Counted from the stretch's first letter, positions 46,006 to 54,532 are shown. The stretch is DNA of 64,000 nt from an uncultured Parabacteroides sp. (GCF_902493135.1 NZ_CABUOD010000023.1:1-64000); one strand, 5' to 3'. Numbers and translations: made by a program. Notes: generated by a model not told the origin, from the letters alone.

Positions 46006-47022
46006 TTAATTTAATGGATGGTCCCGCAATATGAATTCAAAACGGGTTCCTCCCGACGGATCCGGAAAGACAGTCAAAGCACCGCCCATCTTGACAAGCA
46101 GACCTCTGCTGATCAGCATATCGAGTTTCATATCTTCCAATTTTCCGGAAGTTTGGACGAGGCGGTCAAACAGGAATTGATATTCCTCCTGTGTCATCGT
46201 CCAGTTTTCACCGGATATCGTAAAGCAGACCTCATTCGCGAGACTTTCGTATTTGATAAGGATACGCCCTCCGGCCGTGTGGGTCGCAGCATAATGGAGC
46301 AGATTGGACAAGGATTGGTTCAACCGTACCGGATCCGTCGTAAACGGCCTGTCTTCACAAGGGAGCAAGAGGATTTCCACATCGTCCGGAATCTGTTGCC
46401 GGATGCTGCTGCAAACCTCTTCGACCAATCCGTTCAAGCTGATTTTTTCATATTGGAACTGCATTCTGTCGGACTCGATTTTGGAGACATCCAGGATATC
46501 GAATATGACACGTTGCGCCCGTTCGTTACGCGAACAGATTTCGGTGGCGTATTCTTGTTTCTTGCCGGGGTCGGATTCCAGGATCAGAGCATCTGACAGG
46601 CCGGATATCTCCTGCAGGAACACCTGTACTTCGTGGCTCATGTTCTGCAGGAAACCGGATGTTTTCTTATCTGCCCGGCAAGCTTTCTTTACTGCAACAG
46701 CCAGTTCCTGCTTTATCCGGTAAAAGCGGAACAGATAATAGAACAACAGGAGGACGGTAATGGACAGAGCCAATACCAGAACGATCTGGACCCGTATAAT
46801 GAAGATCCGTTTTTCGCTTTCCGCCTCCAGGCGGTCCATGTCGTAGGCCGGGCGGAACTGTCCGGATGGTTCGGTAAAGTTTGTGCTGCCGGCAGCCGGG
46901 CATACGGTATCGTGAGGTAAAGGAGGGATGGTTTCCACCGCGCCCTCTACCTGCCCCCAAGCCATACTTGTTGTGTAGAACAATAATAACAAGGAGATTG
47001 CATATTTAACAATAGTACTCAT
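46006..47022 (-). CDS. Histidine kinase paralogue with degenerate ATPase domain
   Basis: The same architecture as the next gene: signal peptide, short periplasmic part, membrane helix (about 76-99) and a kinase core. The phospho-acceptor His130 is kept (NMSHEVQVFL) but the usual Arg-Thr-Pro-Leu is lost. In the ATPase domain the N box reads LSNLLHYAATHT with Tyr where the Mg-binding Asn belongs. G1 reads SGENWTMTQ instead of DTGKGIPE, and G2 reads LEDMKLDMLISRG with no glycines. It should not bind ATP normally. It may be a heterodimer partner that is phosphorylated by, or restrains, the intact kinase (inference). First gene of a pseudo-kinase, kinase, DUF6807 operon. Confidence 0.85.
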   Translation of the reverse strand: MSTIVKYAISLLLLFYTTSMAWGQVEGAVETIPPLPHDTVCPAAGSTNFTEPSGQFRPAYDMDRLEAESEKRIFIIRVQIVLVLALSITVLLLFYYLFRFYRIKQELAVAVKKACRADKKTSGFLQNMSHEVQVFLQEISGLSDALILESDPGKKQEYATEICSRNERAQRVIFDILDVSKIESDRMQFQYEKISLNGLVEEVCSSIRQQIPDDVEILLLPCEDRPFTTDPVRLNQSLSNLLHYAATHTAGGRILIKYESLANEVCFTISGENWTMTQEEYQFLFDRLVQTSGKLEDMKLDMLISRGLLVKMGGALTVFPDPSGGTRFEFILRDHPLN

Positions 47023-47112
47023 TCACTCCTTCAAGTAATCATCAACCTTACTTTTACCCTATCACGCAAGTTGCAGATTCTGATCAAATAGTTGCCTATC
47101 CTAATCAATTTA

Positions 47113-47141
47113 CAAATGTAATAAAAGAATTGGAAAAACAA
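47113..47141 (-). promoter_or_regulatory. Candidate promoter for the kinase pair operon
   Basis: Minus-strand TTG (47139-47141), an 18-bp spacer and TACATTTG (47113-47120). The spacer is slightly short for the consensus. Confidence 0.45.
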
Positions 47142-47230
47142 GTAAATAATCCGATAAGCCTTCAATTTTAATGGAAATAAAAAACATGCCGTAAAGCCGT
47201 ATCGCGATTGGCGAAATATTTCTTTAATCG

Positions 47231-47262
47231 TTTGCGTTATATGGGGATTTAGCATACCTTTG
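47231..47262 (+). promoter_or_regulatory. Promoter of frdCAB
   Basis: TTTG at 47231-47234, a 20-bp spacer and TACCTTTG at 47255-47262. This matches both Bacteroidetes promoter elements, 65 nt before the frdC start. Confidence 0.78.
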
Positions 47263-47327
47263 CACGATAATAACCATAGATTGGAAGAAATTTCTAAATA
47301 CAATTAAATAACTTAAATTATTATCTT

Positions 47328-48047
47328 ATGTGGTTACTTAATTCTTCTATCGGGAAGAAGCTGATAATGAGTATATCAGGTCTCTTTCTTGTTCTGTTCT
47401 TATTGTTCCACTTGTCAATGAATGTGGCGGCTGCTTTCTCTGGAGAGGCCTATAACATGATTTGTTCATTGTTGGGAGCAAACTGGTATGCCGTCGCTGC
47501 CACTTTGGTTTTGGCTGCAGGCATTGTGATTCACTTCGTGTACGCTCTTATTCTGACACTTCAGAACCGTAAGGCTCGCGGAAACGACCGTTATGCAGTT
47601 AACGTTCGTCCGAAAGGAGTGGAATGGGCATCTCAGAACATGCTGGTACTGGGGATTATCATTCTCCTGTTCATGGTACTACACTTCAGCCAGTTCTGGT
47701 ATAAGATGATGTTCGCCGAATTGTTGGGCCATCATGAGGTCGCTTTAGGCGCTGCTACGGTATCTCCACAGGATGGCGCGGCATTTATCAACTACTATTT
47801 CCAGGGAAACATTTTGATTACTGTTCTTTACCTGATCTGGTATGCAGCCTTGTGGTTTCACCTGACTCACGGTTTCTGGAGCGCTATTCAGACAATCGGA
47901 TGGAATAACACGATCTGGATGAACCGTTGGATTTGCATCTCTAAGATTGTAGCGACTGTCATCTGCGTACTGTTTGCTATCATTACTGTTGTTTTCTACG
48001 TGAACGGTGTAGGAGGCGATTGTGCTGCTGTTTGTGCAGGCCATTAA
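47328..48047 (+). CDS. frdC: Fumarate reductase/succinate dehydrogenase cytochrome b subunit
   Basis: Di-heme membrane anchor of the quinol:fumarate reductase complex. Five membrane helices are visible, starting with KLIMSISGLFLVLFLLFHLSMN. His residues in the helices (FHLSMN, HFVYALILTL, LHFSQFWY, LWFHLTHGFW) are the expected heme ligands. 239 residues fits the Wolinella/Bacteroides single-anchor type. It is first in frdCAB, behind a strong consensus promoter. Confidence 0.94.
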   Translation: MWLLNSSIGKKLIMSISGLFLVLFLLFHLSMNVAAAFSGEAYNMICSLLGANWYAVAATLVLAAGIVIHFVYALILTLQNRKARGNDRYAVNVRPKGVEWASQNMLVLGIIILLFMVLHFSQFWYKMMFAELLGHHEVALGAATVSPQDGAAFINYYFQGNILITVLYLIWYAALWFHLTHGFWSAIQTIGWNNTIWMNRWICISKIVATVICVLFAIITVVFYVNGVGGDCAAVCAGH

Positions 48048-48080
48048 TTTAAGGTGTAACATTATTGAAAATAAATCATT

Positions 48081-50024
48081 ATGACTCAAATAGATTCTAA
48101 AATCCCTCAGGGTCCGTTGGCTGAGAAGTGGAAAAATTATAAAGATCATCAGAAATTGGTGAACCCCGCAAACAAACGTCGTTTGGACGTGATTGTAGTA
48201 GGTACGGGTCTGGCTGGAGCTTCTGCTGCGGCTTCTCTGGCTGAAATGGGATTCAACGTGCTGAACTTCTGTATTCAGGACTCTCCCCGTCGCGCACACT
48301 CTATCGCTGCGCAGGGTGGTATCAATGCCGCAAAGAACTATCAGAATGATGGCGACTCCGTCTACCGTCTGTTCTACGATACAATCAAAGGTGGTGACTA
48401 TCGTGCCCGCGAAGCTAACGTTTATCGTTTGGCAGAAGTCTCCAACAATATCATCGACCAGTGCGTGGCACAGGGCGTACCTTTCGCACGCGAATACGGC
48501 GGTCTGCTGGACAACCGTTCATTCGGTGGCGCCCAGGTATCGCGTACGTTCTATGCCCGCGGCCAGACCGGACAGCAGTTGTTGCTGGGCGCTTACTCCG
48601 CGTTGAGCCGTCAGATCGGTTTGAACAAGGTGAAGATGTACACTCGCCACGAAATGCTGGATGTTGTTAAGGTGGATGGCCGTGCTCGCGGTATCATTGC
48701 CCGCAACTTGATCACCGGCCAGATCGAGCGTTTCTCCGCCCATGCCGTAGTGGTTGCAACAGGTGGTTATGTCAATACTTTCTTCCTGTCTACCAACGCG
48801 ATGGCTTCCAACGGCTCTGCTGCATGGCAATGCTATAAGAAAGGCGCTTACTTCGCTAATCCCTGTATGGTGCAGATCCACCCGACTTGCGTGCCGGTGA
48901 AAGGTGATTTCCAGTCTAAATTGACGCTGATGTCCGAGTCTCTGCGTAACGACGGTCGCATCTGGGTCCCGAAGAAGCTGGAAGATGCGAAGGCTTTGCA
49001 GGCAGGAACTAAGAAAGGGAAGGATATTCCCGAAGCAGACCGCGACTACTATCTGGAACGCCGTTATCCGGCATTCGGTAACCTGGTTCCGCGTGACGTG
49101 GCTTCACGTGCCGCCAAAGAACGTTGCGACGCCGGTTTCGGTGTAAACAGCACAGGCTTGGCTGTATTCCTGGATTTCTCCGATGCCATTAATCGTTTGG
49201 GTAAGGAAGTCGTAAAACAGAAATATGGTAACTTGTTCGATATGTACGAAGAGATCACGAATGATGATCCGTACGAAACTCCGATGATGATCTATCCGGC
49301 TCTGCACTACTCGATGGGTGGTCTGTGGGTAGACTATGAATTGATGACTTCTATTCCGGGTCTGTTTGCTATCGGTGAAGCAAACTTCTCCGACCACGGG
49401 GCGAACCGTCTGGGTGCTTCCGCTTTGATGCAAGGATTGGCCGACGGTTACTTCGTATTGCCTTATACGATCCAGAACTATCTGTCCGACCAGATCCAGG
49501 TTCCGCGTTTCAGTACCGATCTTCCTGAATTTATCGAGGCGGAAAAGGCTATCAAGGCTCGTATCCAGAAATTGATGAATGTCAAAGGTAAAGAAACGGT
49601 CGATTCCATCCACCGCAAATTGGGCCGTATCATGTGGGAACATGTAGGTATGGCACGTGACGCCAAAGGATTGGAAGAAGCGATCCAGATGTTGAAAGAC
49701 TTGAAGAAAGAGTTCTGGAGCAATGTGTTTATTCCGGGAGAGGCAGAAACCCTGAACACGGAATTGGACAAAGCTCTGCGTCTGGCCGACTTTATCGAGA
49801 TCGGTACGCTGATGGCGCACGATGCTTTGGACCGTGCAGAGTCTTGTGGAGGACATTTCCGCACAGAGCACCAGACGGAAGAAGGAGAGGCTTTGCGTCA
49901 CGACGACAAGTTCATGTACGTGTCTTGTTGGGAATATCAGGGCGAAGACAAGGATCCGGTTATGCTGAAGGAAGATTTGAACTATCAGTTCGTTGTTCCT
50001 CAAACACGTAACTACAAGAAGTAA
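48081..50024 (+). CDS. frdA: Fumarate reductase flavoprotein subunit
   Basis: Catalytic subunit that reduces fumarate to succinate, the main electron sink of anaerobic gut Bacteroidales. The FAD-binding Rossmann motif is VVGTGLAGASAAASLAEMG. The flavin-linked His lies in RRAHSIAAQGGINAA. Active-site region RDVASRAAKERCDAGFG and the GANRLGASALMQGLADGYF motif (split) are present. 647 residues is normal. It follows frdC by 33 nt. Confidence 0.96.
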   Translation: MTQIDSKIPQGPLAEKWKNYKDHQKLVNPANKRRLDVIVVGTGLAGASAAASLAEMGFNVLNFCIQDSPRRAHSIAAQGGINAAKNYQNDGDSVYRLFYDTIKGGDYRAREANVYRLAEVSNNIIDQCVAQGVPFAREYGGLLDNRSFGGAQVSRTFYARGQTGQQLLLGAYSALSRQIGLNKVKMYTRHEMLDVVKVDGRARGIIARNLITGQIERFSAHAVVVATGGYVNTFFLSTNAMASNGSAAWQCYKKGAYFANPCMVQIHPTCVPVKGDFQSKLTLMSESLRNDGRIWVPKKLEDAKALQAGTKKGKDIPEADRDYYLERRYPAFGNLVPRDVASRAAKERCDAGFGVNSTGLAVFLDFSDAINRLGKEVVKQKYGNLFDMYEEITNDDPYETPMMIYPALHYSMGGLWVDYELMTSIPGLFAIGEANFSDHGANRLGASALMQGLADGYFVLPYTIQNYLSDQIQVPRFSTDLPEFIEAEKAIKARIQKLMNVKGKETVDSIHRKLGRIMWEHVGMARDAKGLEEAIQMLKDLKKEFWSNVFIPGEAETLNTELDKALRLADFIEIGTLMAHDALDRAESCGGHFRTEHQTEEGEALRHDDKFMYVSCWEYQGEDKDPVMLKEDLNYQFVVPQTRNYKK

Positions 50025-50051
50025 TAATCATCAATCACAAAAATTAGAATC

Positions 50052-50807
50052 ATGGATAAAGATATAAATGTAACACTTAAAGTTTGGCGTCAGAAAGGTC
50101 CGAAAGAAAAAGGGCAATTCGAGACCTACCAAATGAAGAACATCAATCAGAGTGTTTCTTTCCTGGAAATGTTGGATATTCTGAATGAGCAGTTGGTCAA
50201 CGAAGGTAAGGAACCGATCGTATTCGATCATGACTGCCGTGAAGGTATCTGCGGTATGTGTTCACTTTATGTAAACGGACATCCTCACGGACCGGCTACA
50301 GGTGCCACTACCTGCCAGCTTTATATGCGTCGTTTCCACGATGGCGAAACGATTACGATCGAACCGTGGCGTTCTGCCGGTTTCCCGGTTATCCGCGACT
50401 TGATGGTTGACCGTTACGCTTACGATAAGATCATCCAGGCAGGCGGTTTCGTCTCCGTAAATACCGGTGGTGTTCCTGATGCTAATGCAATCGCTATTCC
50501 TAAGGCGGATGCCGATCTGGCTATGGATGCTGCTGCTTGTATCGGTTGCGGTGCTTGTGCTGCTGCTTGTAAGAACGGTTCAGCCATGCTGTTCGTTTCT
50601 GCAAAGGTGAGCCAGCTGGCTTTGTTGCCGCAGGGCAAAGTAGAGGCTACACGCCGTGCAAAAGCTATGGTGGCTAAAATGGATGAACTGGGCTTTGGCA
50701 ACTGTACCAACACCCGCGCTTGTGAAATGGAATGTCCGAAGAACATCTCTGTTAGCAACATCGCCCGCTTGAACCGCGAGTTCATCTCTGCTAAGTTGCA
50801 AGACTGA
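50052..50807 (+). CDS. frdB: Fumarate reductase iron-sulfur subunit
   Basis: Carries electrons from the cytochrome b to the flavoprotein. The N-terminal plant-ferredoxin-like [2Fe-2S] site is CREGICGMCSLYVNG plus TTCQLYMRRF. The C-terminal domain has two cluster motifs: CIGCGACAAACKNGS and CTNTRACEMECPKNIS, for the [4Fe-4S] and [3Fe-4S] centres. It follows frdA by 27 nt and is followed by a strong terminator. Confidence 0.96.
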   Translation: MDKDINVTLKVWRQKGPKEKGQFETYQMKNINQSVSFLEMLDILNEQLVNEGKEPIVFDHDCREGICGMCSLYVNGHPHGPATGATTCQLYMRRFHDGETITIEPWRSAGFPVIRDLMVDRYAYDKIIQAGGFVSVNTGGVPDANAIAIPKADADLAMDAAACIGCGACAAACKNGSAMLFVSAKVSQLALLPQGKVEATRRAKAMVAKMDELGFGNCTNTRACEMECPKNISVSNIARLNREFISAKLQD

Positions 50808-50830
50808 TACATTATATATATGTATATGGA

Positions 50831-50862
50831 AAAGCCTGTTGCTATCGGCAACGGGCTTTTTT
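50831..50862 (+). terminator. Terminator of frdCAB
   Basis: AAAGCCTGTTGC (50831-50842) pairs with GCAACGGGCTTT (50848-50859) with one G-U pair and a 5-nt loop, followed by T residues. It lies 23 nt past the frdB stop. Confidence 0.88.
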
Positions 50863-50880
50863 ATGCCTGTTCAAGTCCAC

Positions 50881-50922
50881 AAAAAAGCCGCACTCCCTAT
50901 AATAAACGGATGCGGCTTTTTT
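50881..50922. terminator. Bidirectional terminator
   Basis: A perfect 12-bp inverted repeat AAAAAAGCCGCA/TGCGGCTTTTTT with an 18-nt loop. A T run is present in either direction. On the minus strand it would end the small-RNA copy C; on the plus strand it backs up the frd terminator. Confidence 0.85.
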
Positions 50923-51005
50923 GTTGCTTTCCAGTGAAACAGTCTCTCGATTCCCCCTCTGCAAAGACTTTGTTAACCTTAGATCTAAAATACTATGAAA
51001 AAAAC
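50881..51005 (-). ncRNA. Candidate small RNA, copy C of a repeated family
   Basis: The minus strand has TTG (51040-51042), a 20-bp spacer and TATATTTG (51012-51019), so transcription should start near 51005. The transcribed segment contains the family core (TTTAGATCTAAGGTTAACAA, 50967-50987 region) shared with copies A and B, here with small differences. It ends at the GCCGCA hairpin. About 125 nt. It starts about 120 nt past the dusB stop on the same strand. Confidence 0.6.
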
Positions 51006-51124
51006 TCACTGCAAATATAAAGTATATTTACTAAACATGCAAGAGTTTTTGTTGCATTTTATTGCAAATTTGCCACTTTTTGTTTTAAATTTGATACTGT
51101 GTGCGGATTCACATTGTTATTATA

Positions 51125-52156
51125 TCAAAAATCTATCGATTTTGTCACTTGAGAGTCGCTTTGAAATCCACTTTCTGTATGAAATTTTCCGGGGATGGAA
51201 TCCAGGATGTCGAACAACGCTTCCACTGTTTCCGCACGCAGCATGGCGACACGCGTCTGCTTGAAGTCGGCAATACCCTTAAACAATGGGGTTGCAGCCA
51301 AATGACGGCGGATGTGGAGGATTCCCCGACGCTCGTCCAAACGTTCCACGCTTTGTTCTACCTGCCTTTTCAGTATGTCCAAATACCAGGAGAAGGATTC
51401 GGCAGGCAATAGCTCGCCCGTATTCAGGTAATGTTTTACTTCCTTGAAAATCCAGGGGCGGCCTATACTGCCGCGACCGATCATAACGGCATCTACGCCA
51501 TATTGTTCGAAACGTTGTTTACAGATTTCGGCGGAGGTTACATCGCCATTGCCGATGATCGGGATCTGCATGCGGGGGTTCTTTTTTACCTCGCCGATCA
51601 GTGTCCAGTCTGCTTCTCCTGTGTACATCTGCGCCCGGGTACGTCCGTGGATGGAAAGGGCGGCAATGCCGCAATCCTGCAACTGTTCGGCCAATTCCAC
51701 GATAATCCGGTTGTCGGCATCCCAACCCAGGCGGGTCTTTACGGTGACAGGGAGGTTCACCGCTTTTACGACTTCGCGGGTAATGTCCAGCATCAATGGG
51801 ATATTGCGCAGCATGCCGGCACCGGCACCTTTGCCTGCCACCCGTTTGACCGGACAACCGAAATTGATATCGAGTATGTCCGGATGGGCGGCTTCGCAAA
51901 TCTTTGCGGCCTCGACCATGGTCGGGACATCGCGGCCATATATCTGGATGGCGACAGGACGTTCTTCGTTCGCCACGTTCAGTTTTTGCTGTGTTTTATT
52001 TACGCTGCGGATCAGGGCGTCTGCCGAAACGAATTCGGTATACACCATGTCGGCACCGAAATGTTTACACATCAACCGGAAAGAAATATCTGTAACATCT
52101 TCCATCGGGGCCAGGAAGACGGGGCGTTCGCCTAAATCTATTGTACCTATTTTCAT
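51125..52156 (-). CDS. dusB: tRNA-dihydrouridine synthase (DusB type)
   Basis: FMN-dependent reductase that converts uridine to dihydrouridine in tRNA. Family motifs are FLAPMEDVTDISFR (FMN phosphate end), YTEFVSADALIRS, DINFGCPVKRVAGKGAGAGM with the catalytic Cys, TVKTRLGWD, SIHGRTRAQMYTG and GNGDVTSAE with MIGRGSIGRPWIF. 343 residues is normal. The DusB label within the family is likely but not certain. Monocistronic and divergent from the first BlaI-like regulator. Confidence 0.92.
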   Translation of the reverse strand: MKIGTIDLGERPVFLAPMEDVTDISFRLMCKHFGADMVYTEFVSADALIRSVNKTQQKLNVANEERPVAIQIYGRDVPTMVEAAKICEAAHPDILDINFGCPVKRVAGKGAGAGMLRNIPLMLDITREVVKAVNLPVTVKTRLGWDADNRIIVELAEQLQDCGIAALSIHGRTRAQMYTGEADWTLIGEVKKNPRMQIPIIGNGDVTSAEICKQRFEQYGVDAVMIGRGSIGRPWIFKEVKHYLNTGELLPAESFSWYLDILKRQVEQSVERLDERRGILHIRRHLAATPLFKGIADFKQTRVAMLRAETVEALFDILDSIPGKFHTESGFQSDSQVTKSIDF

Positions 52157-52224
52157 GTTTATATCATCAATAACGGGTACAAAGGTATTGATTTCCTGCT
52201 AAAAACAGGGATAAAAGAGTGTCT

Positions 52225-52281
52225 ACTAAAAAATATAGTAAAATAACTATATAATATAGTTGTATTACTAAATAATATAGT
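52225..52281. promoter_or_regulatory. Triple BlaI-type operator, 21-bp period
   Basis: Three 15-bp sites: ACTAAAAAATATAGT (52225-52239), ACTATATAATATAGT (52246-52260, perfectly symmetric around a central A) and ACTAAATAATATAGT (52267-52281). Each is separated by 6 bp, so starts are exactly 21 bp apart, two DNA turns. They cover the promoter of the downstream BlaI/MecI-family gene. Confidence 0.85.
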
Positions 52282-52289
52282 TATATTTG
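52260..52289 (+). promoter_or_regulatory. Promoter of the first blaI-like gene
   Basis: TTG (52260-52262), a 19-bp spacer and TATATTTG (52282-52289). The -33 lies at the junction of operators 2 and 3, and the -7 abuts operator 3, so bound repressor would block polymerase. Confidence 0.75.
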
Positions 52290-52315
52290 TGCATTCCTCT
52301 AATAAAAAACGGATT

Positions 52316-52672
52316 ATGGTCAGATTAACATCAAAAGAAGAAGAGATATTGGGCTACTTTTGGGCGAAAGGTCCTTTGTTCGTTCGCGAATTGCTCGACT
52401 TGCAGGAAGAACCCAAGCCGCATTATAATACCTTGTCCACGATTGTCCGCTCGCTGGAAGAAAAAGGATATATCGGATACAAGGTGTATGGCAATACGCA
52501 CCAATATTATGCACGGGTATCGGAAGACGATTACCGGCGAAATTTTCTGAAACAGGTGATCGGCAAATATTATGACAACTCGTACACCCGTGTCGTTTCG
52601 ACGTTGATAGAAGAAGAGGCGCTCACGATCGACGAGTTGCAGGAGCTGATCCGGCAGATCAAAAACAAATAA
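52316..52672 (+). CDS. BlaI/MecI-family transcriptional repressor (module 1)
   Basis: Winged-helix repressor with the usual two-part build: DNA-binding domain (residues 1-75, LTSKEEEILGYFWAKGPLFVRELLDL; PHYNTLSTIVRSLEEKGYI) and a C-terminal dimerisation helix region (YYDNSYTRVVSTLIEEEALTIDELQEL). The ATG at 52316 starts the domain; the frame extends to a GTG at 52289 that overlaps the -7 box and cannot be the start. It is paired with an M56 metallopeptidase 12 nt downstream, as in BlaI-BlaR1, and preceded by three matching operators, so autoregulation is very likely. No beta-lactamase gene is adjacent. Confidence 0.92.
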   Translation: MVRLTSKEEEILGYFWAKGPLFVRELLDLQEEPKPHYNTLSTIVRSLEEKGYIGYKVYGNTHQYYARVSEDDYRRNFLKQVIGKYYDNSYTRVVSTLIEEEALTIDELQELIRQIKNK

Positions 52673-52684
52673 AAGCCAACGTTT

Positions 52685-54457
52685 ATGGAAGCCTTTCTGC
52701 TATACATATTAAAATCCGGCATTTGTCTGGCTGTATTCTACGTCTGTTTCAAGGCGTTGTTCAGCAATGACACGTTTTTCCGCTTCAACCGCTGGATGCT
52801 GCTGGCGGGAACAGGGATTTGCATGCTCCTGCCACTCTGCCGGATCAAAACGTCCCGGCCTCTTCCTCTTAGCCGTCCGGTCAGTCAACTGGAGATGGTT
52901 TTCCATGAAGAAGAAGAGGCGATGGTGCTTCCGGTTCCGAAAAAGGAAGAAATGATTACGGGTGTGACGGAGCAGGAAAAGACTTCCGTCCCCTGGACTG
53001 GGATCATCGGGATTGCTTATTTTACAGGCTGTTGTATATGTCTGGCCACAACAGCCCTGTCATTCAGGAAAATGTATCAACTGGCGGGGAGTGGCAGAAA
53101 ATTGAAGCAGGGGAAGTACACGTTAATCCTGCTTTCCGGTTCTGTGTCCCCTTTCAGTTGGGGGCGTTATATCTTCCTTTCGGAAGACGATTACCGGAAT
53201 CATCCGGACGAAATCCTTACACACGAGAAAATGCACCTTCGTCATAACCATTCGGTCGATCTGGTTTATATGGAAACGATCCTTCTGTTGCAATGGTTTA
53301 ATCCCGCCGTATGGCTGTTGAAAAGGGAATTACGGGATATACACGAATACCAGGCGGATAAAGGCGTACTCAATCAAGGCATCGATGCAACAAAATATCA
53401 ACTATTGCTCGTGAAAAAAGCTGTCGGCTCCAGCCTCTACACTCTTGCCAACAGCTTCAATCACAGTAAGATTAAAAAACGTATTACTATGATGTTAAAA
53501 AAGAAATCGAACAATTGGGCCCGGTTGAAGCTTGCGCTCCTGGTCCCGGTAGGCCTTGCGGCCTTAAGTGCGTTCGCCCGTCCGGAGGCAAGCCCGCCGC
53601 CGGCAGCGATCGGAGACATTCGTCTATCGGCTAACAAAAGTACGGCAAATCAGGAAACTATGCAACAGGATCATGTAGTTTTCCTTACCTACAAAGAATC
53701 GGGTTCGGAGGATCTGAACAGTATAGTATGTAAAAATCTGGACAGGATCAGAACGCGAGTAGCGGAAGGGCAATTCAAGAACGCCCAGGAAGTGGCAATT
53801 AATCCGGCTTTTGAGGATGTCCCGGCTTCTTATCTGGAGAAGGTAAAAGCGGTTTTGGAAGAAAGAGGGATTCAATGCAAGATCGATAAGACTGTTCCGA
53901 ACACGATCATGGATGATGTTGCCAAGCCTCATCGCAAATATGATGATGTAGTTTATTTGATTCAGAATAAAAAGATCGTCATGGGACTCAGTGTAAGCAA
54001 GTTCAGTGCGAACCAGAATGATCCTCGACTGGATCGGATATCCAAGTCGGTTCCTCTGATTTTTCAACCTGAGAACTCCAAAGTATCCAGGCAAGAGATG
54101 GAAAAACTCAAAGGACTGTTGGAGAAAAAAGGGGTGACCGGTGAAATCAATATGAATGTCTTTAAGATCGGGGATGCTGCAGCTCCACCTCCTCCGCCAC
54201 CACCTCCTGCGGGACAGGTTATTTTCAGTTATCGGGACGGACAGCCGGACCGGCAGTTCGTTTTATATGATCGCCATGCCAAACCGGGGCCTAATCTCGG
54301 ACAACGCATAGACAAGATTTACAGGGATAATATTACGAAGGTAAGCGTCAGGATCAACAAAAGTGCTCCTAAAGATCTGGTGGAAATCGTTAAGCAAGAG
54401 CTGAAGAAAAAGATCGATTATCCTGTTCAGTACGAAATATTGCAATACGTCGACTAA
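52685..54457 (+). CDS. BlaR1/MecR1-like M56 metallopeptidase sensor with triplicated C-terminal unit
   Basis: Membrane sensor-protease. Four hydrophobic helices surround a cytoplasmic zinc protease site: HEKMH at 180-184 (LTHEKMHLRHNHSVDL) and Glu221 (DIHEYQADKGV). A membrane helix follows near 295-312 (LALLVPVGLAALSAFA). The outer part (about 324-590) has no penicillin-binding sensor domain. Instead it holds three similar alpha/beta units starting at DHVVFLTYK, DDVVYLIQN and GQVIFSYRD, each ending in a helix such as LEKVKAVLEERG or MEKLKGLLEKKG and a strand. A run of eight prolines near 500 separates units two and three. The units recall the periplasmic fold of ExbD/TolR (inference). The ligand is unknown. 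It likely cleaves the BlaI-like repressor. Confidence 0.88.
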   Translation: MEAFLLYILKSGICLAVFYVCFKALFSNDTFFRFNRWMLLAGTGICMLLPLCRIKTSRPLPLSRPVSQLEMVFHEEEEAMVLPVPKKEEMITGVTEQEKTSVPWTGIIGIAYFTGCCICLATTALSFRKMYQLAGSGRKLKQGKYTLILLSGSVSPFSWGRYIFLSEDDYRNHPDEILTHEKMHLRHNHSVDLVYMETILLLQWFNPAVWLLKRELRDIHEYQADKGVLNQGIDATKYQLLLVKKAVGSSLYTLANSFNHSKIKKRITMMLKKKSNNWARLKLALLVPVGLAALSAFARPEASPPPAAIGDIRLSANKSTANQETMQQDHVVFLTYKESGSEDLNSIVCKNLDRIRTRVAEGQFKNAQEVAINPAFEDVPASYLEKVKAVLEERGIQCKIDKTVPNTIMDDVAKPHRKYDDVVYLIQNKKIVMGLSVSKFSANQNDPRLDRISKSVPLIFQPENSKVSRQEMEKLKGLLEKKGVTGEINMNVFKIGDAAAPPPPPPPPAGQVIFSYRDGQPDRQFVLYDRHAKPGPNLGQRIDKIYRDNITKVSVRINKSAPKDLVEIVKQELKKKIDYPVQYEILQYVD

Positions 54458-54488
54458 GGGGCAGTGGTATAGAGCCTATATTTATCAT

Positions 54489-54532
54489 CCTCTCCGTTTG
54501 CAAAACCCATTGCGGGAGCGTGGACGGGGAGG
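54489..54532 (+). terminator. Possible terminator after module 1
   Basis: CCTCTCCGT pairs with ACGGGGAGG (one G-U) around a long loop that contains a CCC/GGG sub-stem. A short CTTTT follows. Weak, but positioned 32 nt after the stop. Confidence 0.35.

Noticed and set aside
50995..51264. Plus-strand frame of 89 codons at small-RNA copy C
   Set aside because: It overlaps the end of dusB and the promoter of copy C, and shares only its first few codons with the other copies.
52316..54457. Reading module 1 as a beta-lactam resistance locus
   Set aside because: There is no beta-lactamase or penicillin-binding sensor domain nearby; only the repressor and protease parts match.
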